Shown: piece by piece, positions 26,000 to 34,997 of the stretch
Position numbering within the stretch: position 1 is the first letter of the stretch
Layout of the letters: each line of letters begins with the position of its first letter
From: JADHUC01 sp964623055
GTDB lineage: Bacteria; Planctomycetota; Planctomycetia; Pirellulales; Pirellulaceae
Reading direction: 5' to 3'
Length of the DNA stretch: 64,000 nt
Assembly: GCA_964623055.1 (NCBI GenBank)
Contig: CAZURK010000032.1
Coordinates: 10,295 to 74,294 of the forward strand
Program-made: the position numbers and the translations under genes
Notes under the pieces: model-generated
What the model was told of the DNA's origin: nothing
Database searches by the model: none
Seen by the model: the letters and a program-made list of their open reading frames with translations, nothing else

Positions 26000-27289
26000 A
26001 TGACTAACCGGGCAACTCGATTCACACGACGAAACGTTCTCAAAGGAGCTGTCGCTGCACTGGCGGTGCCGACGATCGTCCCGGCCAGCGTATTTGGTGC
26101 AAACGCGCCCAGCCAGCGTGTCACACTCGGCTTCATCGGGATGGGGCTTCACGGAATCGGCTGGAACCTGAGAGGCTTTCTCAAACTCGCTGACGCACAA
26201 GTGCTGGCGGTCTGCGATGTGATGAAGTCGCGGACAGAGAACGCGTCGACGATGGTCCACAAGGCGTACGGCAACCAAGACTGCGACGCTTGCGCCGATT
26301 GGCGAGAAGTCATTGCACGCAATGACATAGACGCGGTGATGATTTCCACGCCGGACCACTGGCACGTACCGATGTCGCTGGCGGCGATACGAGCCGGAAA
26401 GGATGTCTGCTGCGAGAAGCCGACGTATACGATCGAACAGGGGCGAGTGCTCAGCGTTACCGTGAAGAAACACAAAGCGGTCTTTCAAACATCGACGGAA
26501 GATCGGTCGATTCCCGTCTACCACCGCATGGCCCAGCTGGTCCGCAACGGGCGCATCGGCCGATTGCAGTCGATACACGTCACCTTGCCGGCGGGCTCCG
26601 TAAAGCCACAGCCGCCCAACTTCGCTCCCGTGCCGGACGGGTTCGACTACGACATGTGGCTGGGACCGGCGCCCGCCGCGCCGTACGCCACGAACCGCTG
26701 CGGCAACCAGGAGTGGCGCAACATCTTCGATTACTCCGGTGGTAAGTTCACGGACTGGGGCATGCACCAAGTGGACACAGCCCAGTGGGCGAACGACACC
26801 GAGCGGACCGGGCCGATCGAAGTAACGGGCGAAGGCGAGTTCCCCGACGAGACCAGCCTGTACAACACCGCAATGAAGTACAAGCTGCACTACAAGTACG
26901 CCAACGGCGTCGACCTTCACATCGAATCGGGCGGCACCAGCTTGCGGTTCGAGGGCACGGATGGCTGGGTGGGCAATGAAGGCTGGCGCAAGCCGTTGAA
27001 GGCCAGTTCCCAGAAGATCCTGGACAGCGTGATCGGTCCGGATGAGATTCAACTATTCACTTGTACCGGAGGCGAGCACCGAAACTTCCTTGACTGTTTT
27101 CGTTCGCGCAAGGCCCCCTACTTCCCCGCCGAAGTCGGCCACCGCTGTGCCACCGTACTGCACATCGGTAATATCGCGATGCGCCTCGGAAGAAAGCTGC
27201 AATGGGATCCAGACAAAGAGCAATTCAAGGGCGATCCTCAGGCTAACGAGATGCGTTCCCAACCAATGCGCGAGCCGTGGACACTCTGA
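26000..27289 (+). CDS. Tat-exported Gfo/Idh/MocA oxidoreductase
   Basis: 429 residues with a Tat-type signal (FTRRNVLKGAVAALAVPTIVPASVFG). The mature protein has a Rossmann nucleotide site (LGFIGMGLHGIG), STPDHWH, the conserved EKP motif in CCEKPTYT, and a C-terminal alpha/beta domain with the GGKFTDWGMHQVDTAQWA region typical of planctomycete members. These use tightly bound NAD(P) to oxidise sugars or their derivatives. AGGAGAG precedes the ATG. It lies between the propeller gene and the YjbR-type gene. Substrate unknown. Confidence 0.9.
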   Translation: MTNRATRFTRRNVLKGAVAALAVPTIVPASVFGANAPSQRVTLGFIGMGLHGIGWNLRGFLKLADAQVLAVCDVMKSRTENASTMVHKAYGNQDCDACADWREVIARNDIDAVMISTPDHWHVPMSLAAIRAGKDVCCEKPTYTIEQGRVLSVTVKKHKAVFQTSTEDRSIPVYHRMAQLVRNGRIGRLQSIHVTLPAGSVKPQPPNFAPVPDGFDYDMWLGPAPAAPYATNRCGNQEWRNIFDYSGGKFTDWGMHQVDTAQWANDTERTGPIEVTGEGEFPDETSLYNTAMKYKLHYKYANGVDLHIESGGTSLRFEGTDGWVGNEGWRKPLKASSQKILDSVIGPDEIQLFTCTGGEHRNFLDCFRSRKAPYFPAEVGHRCATVLHIGNIAMRLGRKLQWDPDKEQFKGDPQANEMRSQPMREPWTL

Positions 27290-27297
27290 GATAAGTC

Positions 27298-28035
27298 ATG
27301 GCCAACAAGAGAGCAGCAGCTACGGCGTCTTCGCGACCCAGGAGCTTTGGCGGCGTGATACGGGGCCACTCGCGGTCCGTCCAGAGAATCGCAAAGGCGT
27401 TGCGTAATCTCGTCTATGAAGAGCTGCCGGATGCGCAGGAGAGCTTCAATGGCGGATGGCATGCGATGGCCATGTATCGGACGACCGCCGACGTTTGCTG
27501 GATTCAGCCGCTGAAGGAACGCTGCAATATGTACTTCGTGCGCGGGCCTGAATTGACGGATGCCGACCACGTCCTGGCGGGCACGGGCAAACGGCATCGG
27601 CACGTCAAGATTCGTTCGGTGGCTGACATCGAACGTTTGCCGCTGCGTGCATGGCTTCGGGAATCTGTGACGCTGAATGAGGCCGCGATCAGCGGCGCAA
27701 TGAGTTACGAGCAGGTGCGGAAGAAACTGCAAACGATCTGTCTCGCTCTGCCGAATACCAAAGAGACTATCATCTGGAACAAGCCGTTCTTCCGTGTTGG
27801 CGAGAAGATCTTCTGCGGCTGTGGCGAAGCCCGGGGCCGGCCGCGAGTCGGGCTGAAGATGAAATCGGATGAATCACAACTGATGATGAGGTTGCCCGGA
27901 ATCGAGAAGGCGCCATACAGTCGCAAGAACGACGGCTGGGTGGCAATCGATCCCGGCATCTTCGATGACTGGGAGGAAATCGAACGCTTGATCGTGGACA
28001 GTTATCGCCTGATTGCACCGAAACGACGATCCTAG
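27298..28035 (+). CDS. DUF1801 (YdhG-like) and YjbR (MmcQ-like) fusion protein
   Basis: 245 residues, starting 8 bases after the oxidoreductase stop. Residues about 20-125 match the YdhG/DUF1801 fold (IAKALRNLVYEELPDAQESF...KERCNMYFVRGPEL). Residues about 135-242 match YjbR (MSYEQVRKKLQTICLALPNT...DDWEEIERLIVDSYRLI), a CyaY-like fold that binds nucleic acid in some members. The two domains are related and usually occur as separate proteins. Cytoplasmic, no signal. Its place inside a cluster of exported enzymes is puzzling; role unknown. Confidence 0.8.
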   Translation: MANKRAAATASSRPRSFGGVIRGHSRSVQRIAKALRNLVYEELPDAQESFNGGWHAMAMYRTTADVCWIQPLKERCNMYFVRGPELTDADHVLAGTGKRHRHVKIRSVADIERLPLRAWLRESVTLNEAAISGAMSYEQVRKKLQTICLALPNTKETIIWNKPFFRVGEKIFCGCGEARGRPRVGLKMKSDESQLMMRLPGIEKAPYSRKNDGWVAIDPGIFDDWEEIERLIVDSYRLIAPKRRS

Positions 28036-28054
28036 AACCTCGGAGATGAATCTC

Positions 28055-30790
28055 ATGGGCGCAAAGCGAGATGTCGCATTCGCCATTACCTCGCTCGTTC
28101 ACTTCACCGTGCTTCTGGCCGCCGCCATTTCCCCGGCGTTGATCCCGTCAAGGATTAACGCGGACGAACCGTCGCGAAACGCGTGGTACTGGAATTCGAA
28201 GGTCAACCTGCATATCGACAATCACTCGGGGCTCGTGGGGAAGGGCCATTCGGTCGAAGAGCTGACCGATATGGTCCGTGATCTGCCGGTGTCGTTGATC
28301 CAGGTCTCGGCGTTCGGGGCAAATGGCGTGACGACGTACCCCACCGAGATTTGCCCGAATCCCGATCAAGAAGACTGGGACACGCTGGCGGCTTGGCGAC
28401 AAGTCGCGCAGAACCTGAACAAACGCTTCTCCATCTATATCAACACCAGGGGCCTGTCGTTGCCGACGACTCGTCCCGATTGGATGCAGCGCGACGCGCA
28501 GGGCAAGGGGCGCGGCAAGGGCAGGCCGGACTGGCGTGACGTGTGCGCCCGGCCCAGCGCCGATAGGACCGGCGTGCTGGAGCAGGTCCTGGTGCCTTTG
28601 CTGAAGGAGATCGTCACCCGCTACCAGCCCGACGGCATATGGGTGGATGGTGATCACGCCCGGACAGCGGTTTGCTACTGCCCGCATTGCGTCGTAGCGT
28701 GGAAGGCAGAGACCGGCAAGGACCGTCCGCCCAAGAACTCGGACGATCCGGATTGGGCCCGCTGGCTCGCGCTGGAACAGGCTCGGTTCGATGCTTACCG
28801 AAAGCAGATGGCCGACGTGATTCACGCCGCCCGGCCGACTTGCATGTACACGACCAACCATTCTTGGCGATTCCGATCCAAGGATCCCCGTACCGCGCCG
28901 GCTCACGTCGACACGCTCAGCGGCGACCTGAGCCACGGAGCCGCCCTCGACCTGACGCGGCTTTCGGTCATGCAGATCTCTGCCGAGGAGCGGTTGCCGT
29001 GTGACGTTATGCACAATGTCTCCCGGGTTAGTCGACAGGAGGCGTCGTTTCGGCGGATTCTGCAGATGGGCGGAATCACGATGTCCTCCGGCGGGGCCTG
29101 GTTTCTGTGGGTGCCCGGCTCGACGATCGTGGAAGCCCAGATGCAGGAGCGAGCGCAACAGTGTGCAGCGTTCGTCGTTGCCCGTGATGCCGCCTTGGGC
29201 ACGACTAGCTCGGCGAACCAGACAGCCGTTTTGCTGAGCGAGACGTCTTGGACAATGGAGCACATACAAGGACACGCGGATGCATACGGCGCATCGACCG
29301 CAGAAGCAGCCGCACTGTCCCTGCAAGACGCCGGGCATTGCGTCGACATGGTCAACGAGATCATCCTTTGCGAGCGAATCGAGAACTATCGCACGGTCGT
29401 GATCGCCAACCAGGCTGTGGTCGCGCCGTCGACATTGACCGCGCTCCGATCGTTCGTCAATCGCGGCGGACTGCTGCTCGTCATCGGTTCGGGCTTGCGA
29501 AGTACGCCGGACCGCGAGGAACCGGGGGTGTCGGAACTGCTCGGCTTGGTTCGCGACAAGGACACGCGTCGTCCTCTGCGGGTGCGACTGGACGGCGGTA
29601 CTACGGTGATCCAGACTGTGTGGTCCGTCACGCCAAACGCCGCGGAAGTGCTGATCCGAGACAAAGAAGGGCCGGCGGTGCTCACACGAAATCGGTCAGG
29701 TCGAGGCGCAGTTGCCTATCTTGCAGCGGACGAACTGGCATATCCTGACGACGATGGTCTGCTGGCGTCGGTCATGCAACGCCTGGAAACCGGTCCCGCC
29801 GTTTCCGTGCACGGAGCCGCACGAAAGGAACATCTTGTCTTCGCCTTGCGTCGTCGTCCTGGCCAGGTCATTCTGCACGCTAACGATCTGACATCCCATG
29901 TCGAAAACGCTCGGGTCATCCCGTCCTTCTCCGATCAGATCGACGAAGAGCCGCGGCTGGCTGAGGTGCAACTGCGTTTGCCCTTGCCTGCGAAGCCGAC
30001 TCGCGTCGTTGCAGTACCCTCCTCGACAGGAATCTCGACGGAATGGAACGACGGTGTAGCTGAGTTGACGCTTCGAAACCTGGACGTCCATGCGGCTGTG
30101 ATTTTCGATCTCAGTACCGATGGGCCGTTGCCTTTGTTGCCGTCCAGCACTCCTTTGCCATATCGTTTTGTACCAGACCGAACCATCTCCGAGGACTTCG
30201 AATCGTATCGCCCTGGCAACCCCCTACCACCATCGGTCGGCATCAGTCGGGCGGGCGGAAAGACCTCGATCCTCGTAGCGGATCAATCTGCCGCCGGAGG
30301 AAGCCGGAGCCTGCGATTGGCCGACCATCCCAGCGCCGACCCGGCGTTTCTGCCGTATTTCCATCTGCGCCCGGCCGGGTTGGATCGCGGAACCGGTCGG
30401 CTCGAGTTCGACGTGATGCTCGAACCCGGAGCGCAACTGCAAGTCGAACTCCGCGAGACGGAGAACGCACGGGAATATCCGGTGGGGCCTTCGCTGGTGT
30501 TTGGCGGCAACGGGGAACTGCGAGTCGCTGGACGCAGTGGGGTTGTGACTTCCGTGTCTACGAATCGTTGGAATCACGTCGAGATTCGATTTCCGCTGGA
30601 AGGCAAGGGAGCCTACGAGCTTCACATCCGACCAGAGGGGAAAGAAGAGCAGGTGTTTCCAGGTCTTCCCTACCGCCGTACCAATTTCTGGCGATGTGGC
30701 TGGATCGGCTTCATCGGGTCCGGGAAATCGGAGGCCGCTGCCTATCTGGATAACATCCAGGTGGAACGTATGTCTGACGCGCCACATTAG
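28055..30790 (+). CDS. Exported TIM-barrel glycoside-hydrolase-like protein
   Basis: 911 residues from the ATG at 28055 (GGAG 9 bases upstream; the ATG at 28046 abuts that GGAG). An N-terminal signal or anchor (SLVHFTVLLAAAISPALI) precedes a hypothetical-glycosidase barrel related to alpha-fucosidase-like proteins: LIQVSAFGANGV, IYINTRGLSLP, then DGIWVDGDHARTAVCYCPHCVVAW with acidic residues and a Cys-rich loop common in this group, and MYTTNHSW. A glutamine-amidotransferase-like trimerisation domain follows (ENYRTVVIANQAVV...FVNRGGLLLVIGSGLR). The C-terminal part (about 690-911) is a beta-sandwich that may bind carbohydrate. Substrate not predictable. It is followed by a DUF1080 gene in the same direction. 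Confidence 0.72.
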   Translation: MGAKRDVAFAITSLVHFTVLLAAAISPALIPSRINADEPSRNAWYWNSKVNLHIDNHSGLVGKGHSVEELTDMVRDLPVSLIQVSAFGANGVTTYPTEICPNPDQEDWDTLAAWRQVAQNLNKRFSIYINTRGLSLPTTRPDWMQRDAQGKGRGKGRPDWRDVCARPSADRTGVLEQVLVPLLKEIVTRYQPDGIWVDGDHARTAVCYCPHCVVAWKAETGKDRPPKNSDDPDWARWLALEQARFDAYRKQMADVIHAARPTCMYTTNHSWRFRSKDPRTAPAHVDTLSGDLSHGAALDLTRLSVMQISAEERLPCDVMHNVSRVSRQEASFRRILQMGGITMSSGGAWFLWVPGSTIVEAQMQERAQQCAAFVVARDAALGTTSSANQTAVLLSETSWTMEHIQGHADAYGASTAEAAALSLQDAGHCVDMVNEIILCERIENYRTVVIANQAVVAPSTLTALRSFVNRGGLLLVIGSGLRSTPDREEPGVSELLGLVRDKDTRRPLRVRLDGGTTVIQTVWSVTPNAAEVLIRDKEGPAVLTRNRSGRGAVAYLAADELAYPDDDGLLASVMQRLETGPAVSVHGAARKEHLVFALRRRPGQVILHANDLTSHVENARVIPSFSDQIDEEPRLAEVQLRLPLPAKPTRVVAVPSSTGISTEWNDGVAELTLRNLDVHAAVIFDLSTDGPLPLLPSSTPLPYRFVPDRTISEDFESYRPGNPLPPSVGISRAGGKTSILVADQSAAGGSRSLRLADHPSADPAFLPYFHLRPAGLDRGTGRLEFDVMLEPGAQLQVELRETENAREYPVGPSLVFGGNGELRVAGRSGVVTSVSTNRWNHVEIRFPLEGKGAYELHIRPEGKEEQVFPGLPYRRTNFWRCGWIGFIGSGKSEAAAYLDNIQVERMSDAPH

Positions 30791-30804
30791 ATTAGGAGAC
30801 AAGA

Positions 30805-31569
30805 ATGCAGTTTCCCAAATGTTTTGAAAGGGTTGCCCGATCCGCGGCATGGTGGTCCATCCTTTGCTTGGCTCTCACATGCTTCCCTACTGCGGGAGAA
30901 GAGAGTGCTGGTTCGGCGAAGAATATCCCTTGCACGAGGGACGCGCCTCTGGAAGATCGAGGTTTTGTCTGCCTGTTCAATGGAAAAGACTTGACAGGTT
31001 GGGAAGGACGCCCGGGAGCCTGGGAAGTCAGGGACGGCGCGATCTGGTGTACGGGGAAGGAGGCTTCGCGCAACTGGTTGATTTGGCGCGGCGGTAAGCC
31101 GAAGGACTTTGAGCTTCGATTGAAGGTCAAGTACGTTAAGGGTAACTCGGGTGTCCAGGTGCGCAGCGAGGAAATCGAACCGTTCATGGTGCGCGGCTAT
31201 CAGGTCGAGGTGGCTGCCCAGAATAAGATGGGACTCTGGCATCATTCCATTTCCCCGGCCAAGCACCGCAGCCACCTGGCGACAGCCGGGCAACGAGTTC
31301 GCATTGCTGCCGATGGCGAAAAGACGGTCGATCAGGTGGCTGAGCCCGGGAAGGTCCAGGAAGCCTATCGGCAGGACGACTGGAATGAATTGATCGTCGT
31401 CGGGAAAGGTACCCGGCTGATCCAGAAGGTCAACGGCGTTGTCTTCGCCGATCTGACCGATGAAGACGCCGAGTACGCCACACAGGCTGGAGTCGTGGCG
31501 TTTCAAGACCACGGTCGCGGCACGATTGTGGGGTTCAAAGACATCTGGCTGAAGCGTCCGGCCGACTAG
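30805..31569 (+). CDS. Exported DUF1080 (3-keto-disaccharide hydrolase-like) protein
   Basis: 254 residues with a signal peptide (AWWSILCLALTCFPTAGEE) and a single DUF1080 jelly-roll domain: GFVCLFNGKDLTGWEG at the start, FELRLKVKYVKGNSGVQVRS, and GTIVGFKDIWLKRP at the end. Members of this family in Bacteroidetes and planctomycetes act on 3-keto-glycosides, which the Gfo/Idh/MocA oxidoreductases in this window could produce. AGGAG precedes the ATG, and the gene follows the glycosidase-like gene by 14 bases, so they form an operon. Confidence 0.85.
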   Translation: MQFPKCFERVARSAAWWSILCLALTCFPTAGEESAGSAKNIPCTRDAPLEDRGFVCLFNGKDLTGWEGRPGAWEVRDGAIWCTGKEASRNWLIWRGGKPKDFELRLKVKYVKGNSGVQVRSEEIEPFMVRGYQVEVAAQNKMGLWHHSISPAKHRSHLATAGQRVRIAADGEKTVDQVAEPGKVQEAYRQDDWNELIVVGKGTRLIQKVNGVVFADLTDEDAEYATQAGVVAFQDHGRGTIVGFKDIWLKRPAD

Positions 31570-31637
31570 AGTTTGCCACCGGGAATGGCCAACTGATACA
31601 CTGACCAAGCAGACATAAGAATAAGGAGCAAGCTGAT

Positions 31638-34600
31638 ATGCAGAACCGATTGAGATCTTTCATGCTGGCCATCGTGCTGTTCTCTCCCCTAGGCCTGGGC
31701 GATTTTCTCACATCGGAGGTGCGTGGTGAGACTGCCGAACAGATCCTGAAGGAGACCGGAATACATGGAGGTCTGGTGGTTCACGTAGGCTACGGCGACG
31801 GGAAGTTGACAGCGGCCTTCGGCAAGCTGGATGGCTTCCTGGTACACGGTCTGGAGCGATCAGAGGAGAAGATCGCCGCCGCCCGAAAACATGTGCAGGG
31901 TCTTGGTCTGTACGGTAAGGTCTCGATCAGCCGCTGGGAAGGAGAGCGACTGCCCTACATTGACAATCTTGTGAATCTCCTCGTGATGCGGAATGCGGGA
32001 CGCGGGATACGGGATGAAGAGATAATGCGAGTGTTGGCCCCTGGCGGCATCGCGGTGAAGCTTGATCCCGAAACCCGAAACCTGAGACCCGAAACCCTCC
32101 TCCGCAAGCCGCGGTCGGAGGAGATGGATGAGTGGACGCACTACATGTACGACTCGACGGGTAATGCGGTGAGCCGTGACACGTTGGTGGCGCCGCCGGA
32201 ACATCTGCAGTGGGTCGGAGGACCTCGGTGGGGGCGACATCATGACCACATGGCCAGCACCAGCGCGATGGTTTCTGCCGGCAACCGGGTGTTCTACATC
32301 TTCGACGAAGGATCCACCGCTTCGATCATGCTGCCTGCCCGGTGGCACCTGATTGCGCGGGATGCGTTCAATGGCGTCGTGTTGTGGAAGCGGCCACTTC
32401 CAAAGTGGTGGACCCATTTCATGCCACTGAAAAGCGGCCCGGCCCAGTTGCCCCGTTTGCTGGTCGCCACTTCGGAGCATCTCTATGTAACGTTGGGTCT
32501 GCGTGAGCCGATCTCGAAACTCGACGGCGCGACAGGAAAGACTCTGCAGACGTACGAAGGAACGGAAAACACCTGGGAGATCGTATTCAATGATGGGCTT
32601 CTTTATGCCGTCACCGGCTCGCCCCGAGAACGGGAAGAAGAGGAGTCACGGAAGCTCTATTCGGATGCGGCTAGGGCTCCCGGCAACCCGATCAACAAAC
32701 TCTGGAAAGGCTGGGACCGAAAACTTCTGGTTGTCGACGCCGAGACTGGCAAGACGCGCTGGCAGTTGTCATCAAAGATCCTGCCCGGCACGCTCGCCAT
32801 CGATGGGGGTACTGTATATTTCCACAACGGCGAGAGTATCGCCGCCGTCGACAAGAAGACGGGAAAGGATCGCTGGATTTCAGAGCCGGTGGCCGCGATC
32901 GACATCCAAAAGGGCATCCCCACTGGGTACACGCCCAAACTCGTGGTGAACAACGGCGTTGTCGCTTTTGCCGGCGGTCGTGGATATGACCAGCACATGA
33001 AGGGCGAGACCCTGAAGATGGTTGGGCTCAGCGCGAAGGACGGCAAGATCCTCTGGGAGGCTCCCCACTATCCGTCTGGATACCAGTCGCCCGAGGATCT
33101 GCTGGTTGTGAACAAGATGGTGTTGTCACCCTTTTCCACGTGGCTCAAGGACAAGGACCCGAAAGACAATCATGTGGTTGGGACCGACCTTCTGACCGGC
33201 AAAGTCGTCTACGATTCCAATCCGGACGTGGAGGATCCCGTATGGTTCATCCATCACCGGTGTTACCCATCCAAGGCGACCGTCGACTATCTGCTTATGT
33301 CGAAGGAAGGCATCGAATTCATCGATCTGAAGACATGGCAATGGAAGATTCACCACTGGGTCCGCGGCGAATGTCTCTACGGCATCATGCCGGCAAATGG
33401 CCTGGTCTATGCCTCGATGCACGACTGCGCATGCTCGGCAGATATGAAACTGAACGGCCTGAATGCCCTTGCCGCACCCAAGGCCCGCGTGGCTTCCGAG
33501 ATCGATGTGAAGAAGCATCAACTCACAAAGGGGCCGGCGTTTGGCAAAACTACATCATCTGACCTTCAGTCTACAGCCTCCAGCCTTCAGCCTGATCCAG
33601 ACTGGCCGACATTCCGCCATGACGCGGCCCGCAGCGGCGTCGCCTCCTGTCCCGCCCCCGACTCTGTCGAGAAGCGTTGGGAAACGGCGATCGAAGGCAG
33701 GTTGACCGCCCCGGTCGTAGCAGGCGGCAGATTGTACGTGGCTTCGCTTCATCGCCACACGCTGTATGCACTCGATGAGGAGACAGGCAAGGAACTCTGG
33801 ACGTTCACGACAGAAGGGCGTATCGACTCTCCGCCGACCGTCTACAAGGGGACGGTACTCTTCGGCAGCCGAGACGGCTGCGTCTATTGCCTGCGTGCTT
33901 CTGACGGTGCGCTGGCCTGGCGTTTCCGCGCCGTCGGAGAAGACCGCCGACTAATGGCGTGGGAACAATTGGAGTCGGTCTGGCCAATCCATGGCAGCAT
34001 TCTGATCCGCAACGACGAGGCCTGGTTCGTTGCGGGGCGTTCTTCGTTCCTGGACGGCGGACTGCAGATGTATCGCGTGAAGCCCGAGACAGGCGAGGTG
34101 ATTTCGCATGCCACATTCGACGGCAAAACGGACGACGGCCGCGTCCTGACCGGTGCCGAAGAAAAACGGCTCGTTGGATTGACGGATGTCCTCTCCGCGT
34201 CGAATGATTGCGTGTTCATGCGAGCCGGGGTCTTCAAGCTGGAAGGCGACCAGATCAAGAGGAAGCTGCTGCCGGGGAGCAAAGTGGTTCGCTACTCGCG
34301 CGGCCCCAAGCCGGCGGAGCGCATACCCGGAGAGGCGCGGCCTCACCTGTTTTCCTCTTACGGATTCCTGGATGATTCCTGGTTCCACCGTTCCTACTGG
34401 GTGTACGGCGAGTTGTGCAGTCACAGGCACAGTTATGCAGGCACCGGAAAAGGCAAACCGGCAGGGCGCATCCTGGTTTGCGACGAACAGAACGTCTACG
34501 GCTTTGGCCGGCAGAAGAAGTATTTCAATTGGACCACACCGATGGAATATCGCCTGTTTGCGGAACCCAAGAACGGTCCGGTCGTGAAGGGAGTCAACAA

Positions 34601-34934
34601 GGCTCTTTGGGAAACGAACGTCCCGATCCTGACGCGCGGCTTGGTGCTGGCCGGAAGCACGCTCTTCGCCGCCGGGCCGCCCGACGTATTGGACGAGACG
34701 ATGCCGCAAATCCGTACCGACGCCCCGGAGGTGTTCAAGGCCGTTGAAGAGCAGGAGGCGGCACTGGCCGGAGAACGCCTGGGGATTCTGTTGGCGGTTT
34801 CAAAGGAGGATGGACAAGTCAAATATCGCTGCGATCTCGACGCACCCCCAGTCTTCGACGGACTGATCGCCGCCAATGGACGACTGTACCTGTCGCTGAA
34901 AGACGGCACCGTGCAGTGTTGGAGAGGACCGTAG
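31638..34934 (+). CDS. Exported methyltransferase-like plus PQQ-propeller fusion
   Basis: 1098 residues with a signal peptide (FMLAIVLFSPLGLGDFLTSEVRG). Residues about 30-145 look like a class I methyltransferase Rossmann fold (GGLVVHVGYGDGKLTAAF, GLERSEEKIAAAR, EIMRVLAPGGIAV), although the protein is exported and SAM is cytoplasmic. From about 160 on there are two sets of PQQ/BamB blades, joined near residue 655 (DWPTFRHDAARSGVAS, a second propeller start). Cysteines are frequent (HDCACSADM). Heptanucleotide repeat tracts encode short linkers at three sites. AGGAG lies upstream. It closes the operon-like run that begins at 24670. Function unknown. Confidence 0.75.
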   Translation: MQNRLRSFMLAIVLFSPLGLGDFLTSEVRGETAEQILKETGIHGGLVVHVGYGDGKLTAAFGKLDGFLVHGLERSEEKIAAARKHVQGLGLYGKVSISRWEGERLPYIDNLVNLLVMRNAGRGIRDEEIMRVLAPGGIAVKLDPETRNLRPETLLRKPRSEEMDEWTHYMYDSTGNAVSRDTLVAPPEHLQWVGGPRWGRHHDHMASTSAMVSAGNRVFYIFDEGSTASIMLPARWHLIARDAFNGVVLWKRPLPKWWTHFMPLKSGPAQLPRLLVATSEHLYVTLGLREPISKLDGATGKTLQTYEGTENTWEIVFNDGLLYAVTGSPREREEEESRKLYSDAARAPGNPINKLWKGWDRKLLVVDAETGKTRWQLSSKILPGTLAIDGGTVYFHNGESIAAVDKKTGKDRWISEPVAAIDIQKGIPTGYTPKLVVNNGVVAFAGGRGYDQHMKGETLKMVGLSAKDGKILWEAPHYPSGYQSPEDLLVVNKMVLSPFSTWLKDKDPKDNHVVGTDLLTGKVVYDSNPDVEDPVWFIHHRCYPSKATVDYLLMSKEGIEFIDLKTWQWKIHHWVRGECLYGIMPANGLVYASMHDCACSADMKLNGLNALAAPKARVASEIDVKKHQLTKGPAFGKTTSSDLQSTASSLQPDPDWPTFRHDAARSGVASCPAPDSVEKRWETAIEGRLTAPVVAGGRLYVASLHRHTLYALDEETGKELWTFTTEGRIDSPPTVYKGTVLFGSRDGCVYCLRASDGALAWRFRAVGEDRRLMAWEQLESVWPIHGSILIRNDEAWFVAGRSSFLDGGLQMYRVKPETGEVISHATFDGKTDDGRVLTGAEEKRLVGLTDVLSASNDCVFMRAGVFKLEGDQIKRKLLPGSKVVRYSRGPKPAERIPGEARPHLFSSYGFLDDSWFHRSYWVYGELCSHRHSYAGTGKGKPAGRILVCDEQNVYGFGRQKKYFNWTTPMEYRLFAEPKNGPVVKGVNKALWETNVPILTRGLVLAGSTLFAAGPPDVLDETMPQIRTDAPEVFKAVEEQEAALAGERLGILLAVSKEDGQVKYRCDLDAPPVFDGLIAANGRLYLSLKDGTVQCWRGP
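31995..32015. repeat. Heptanucleotide tandem repeat (3 units)
   Basis: GCGGGAC-GCGGGAT-ACGGGAT within the coding sequence of the methyltransferase-propeller fusion, encoding part of the methyltransferase-like domain. Confidence 0.6.
32067..32094. repeat. Heptanucleotide tandem repeat (4 units)
   Basis: CCCGAAA-CCCGAAA-CCTGAGA-CCCGAAA, encoding PETRNLRPET at the end of the methyltransferase-like domain. Confidence 0.7.
33564..33591. repeat. Heptanucleotide tandem repeat (4 units)
   Basis: CTTCAGT-CTACAGC-CTCCAGC-CTTCAGC, encoding LQSTASSLQ, a linker just before the second propeller of the same protein. Confidence 0.7.
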
Positions 34935-34997
34935 CGCCCTGCCACTGTTGCTGAGGAGCTTTCGGCAGAGTCTCAAGACCACACGTTCAAGAAAGCG

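Noticed and set aside
25604..27052. Long minus-strand open frame opposite the first oxidoreductase
   Set aside because: Mirror frame of a high-GC gene; the plus strand has Tat signal, Rossmann and EKP motifs.
28148..29338. Long minus-strand open frame opposite the glycosidase-like gene
   Set aside because: No start site or domain; the plus strand carries the recognisable protein.
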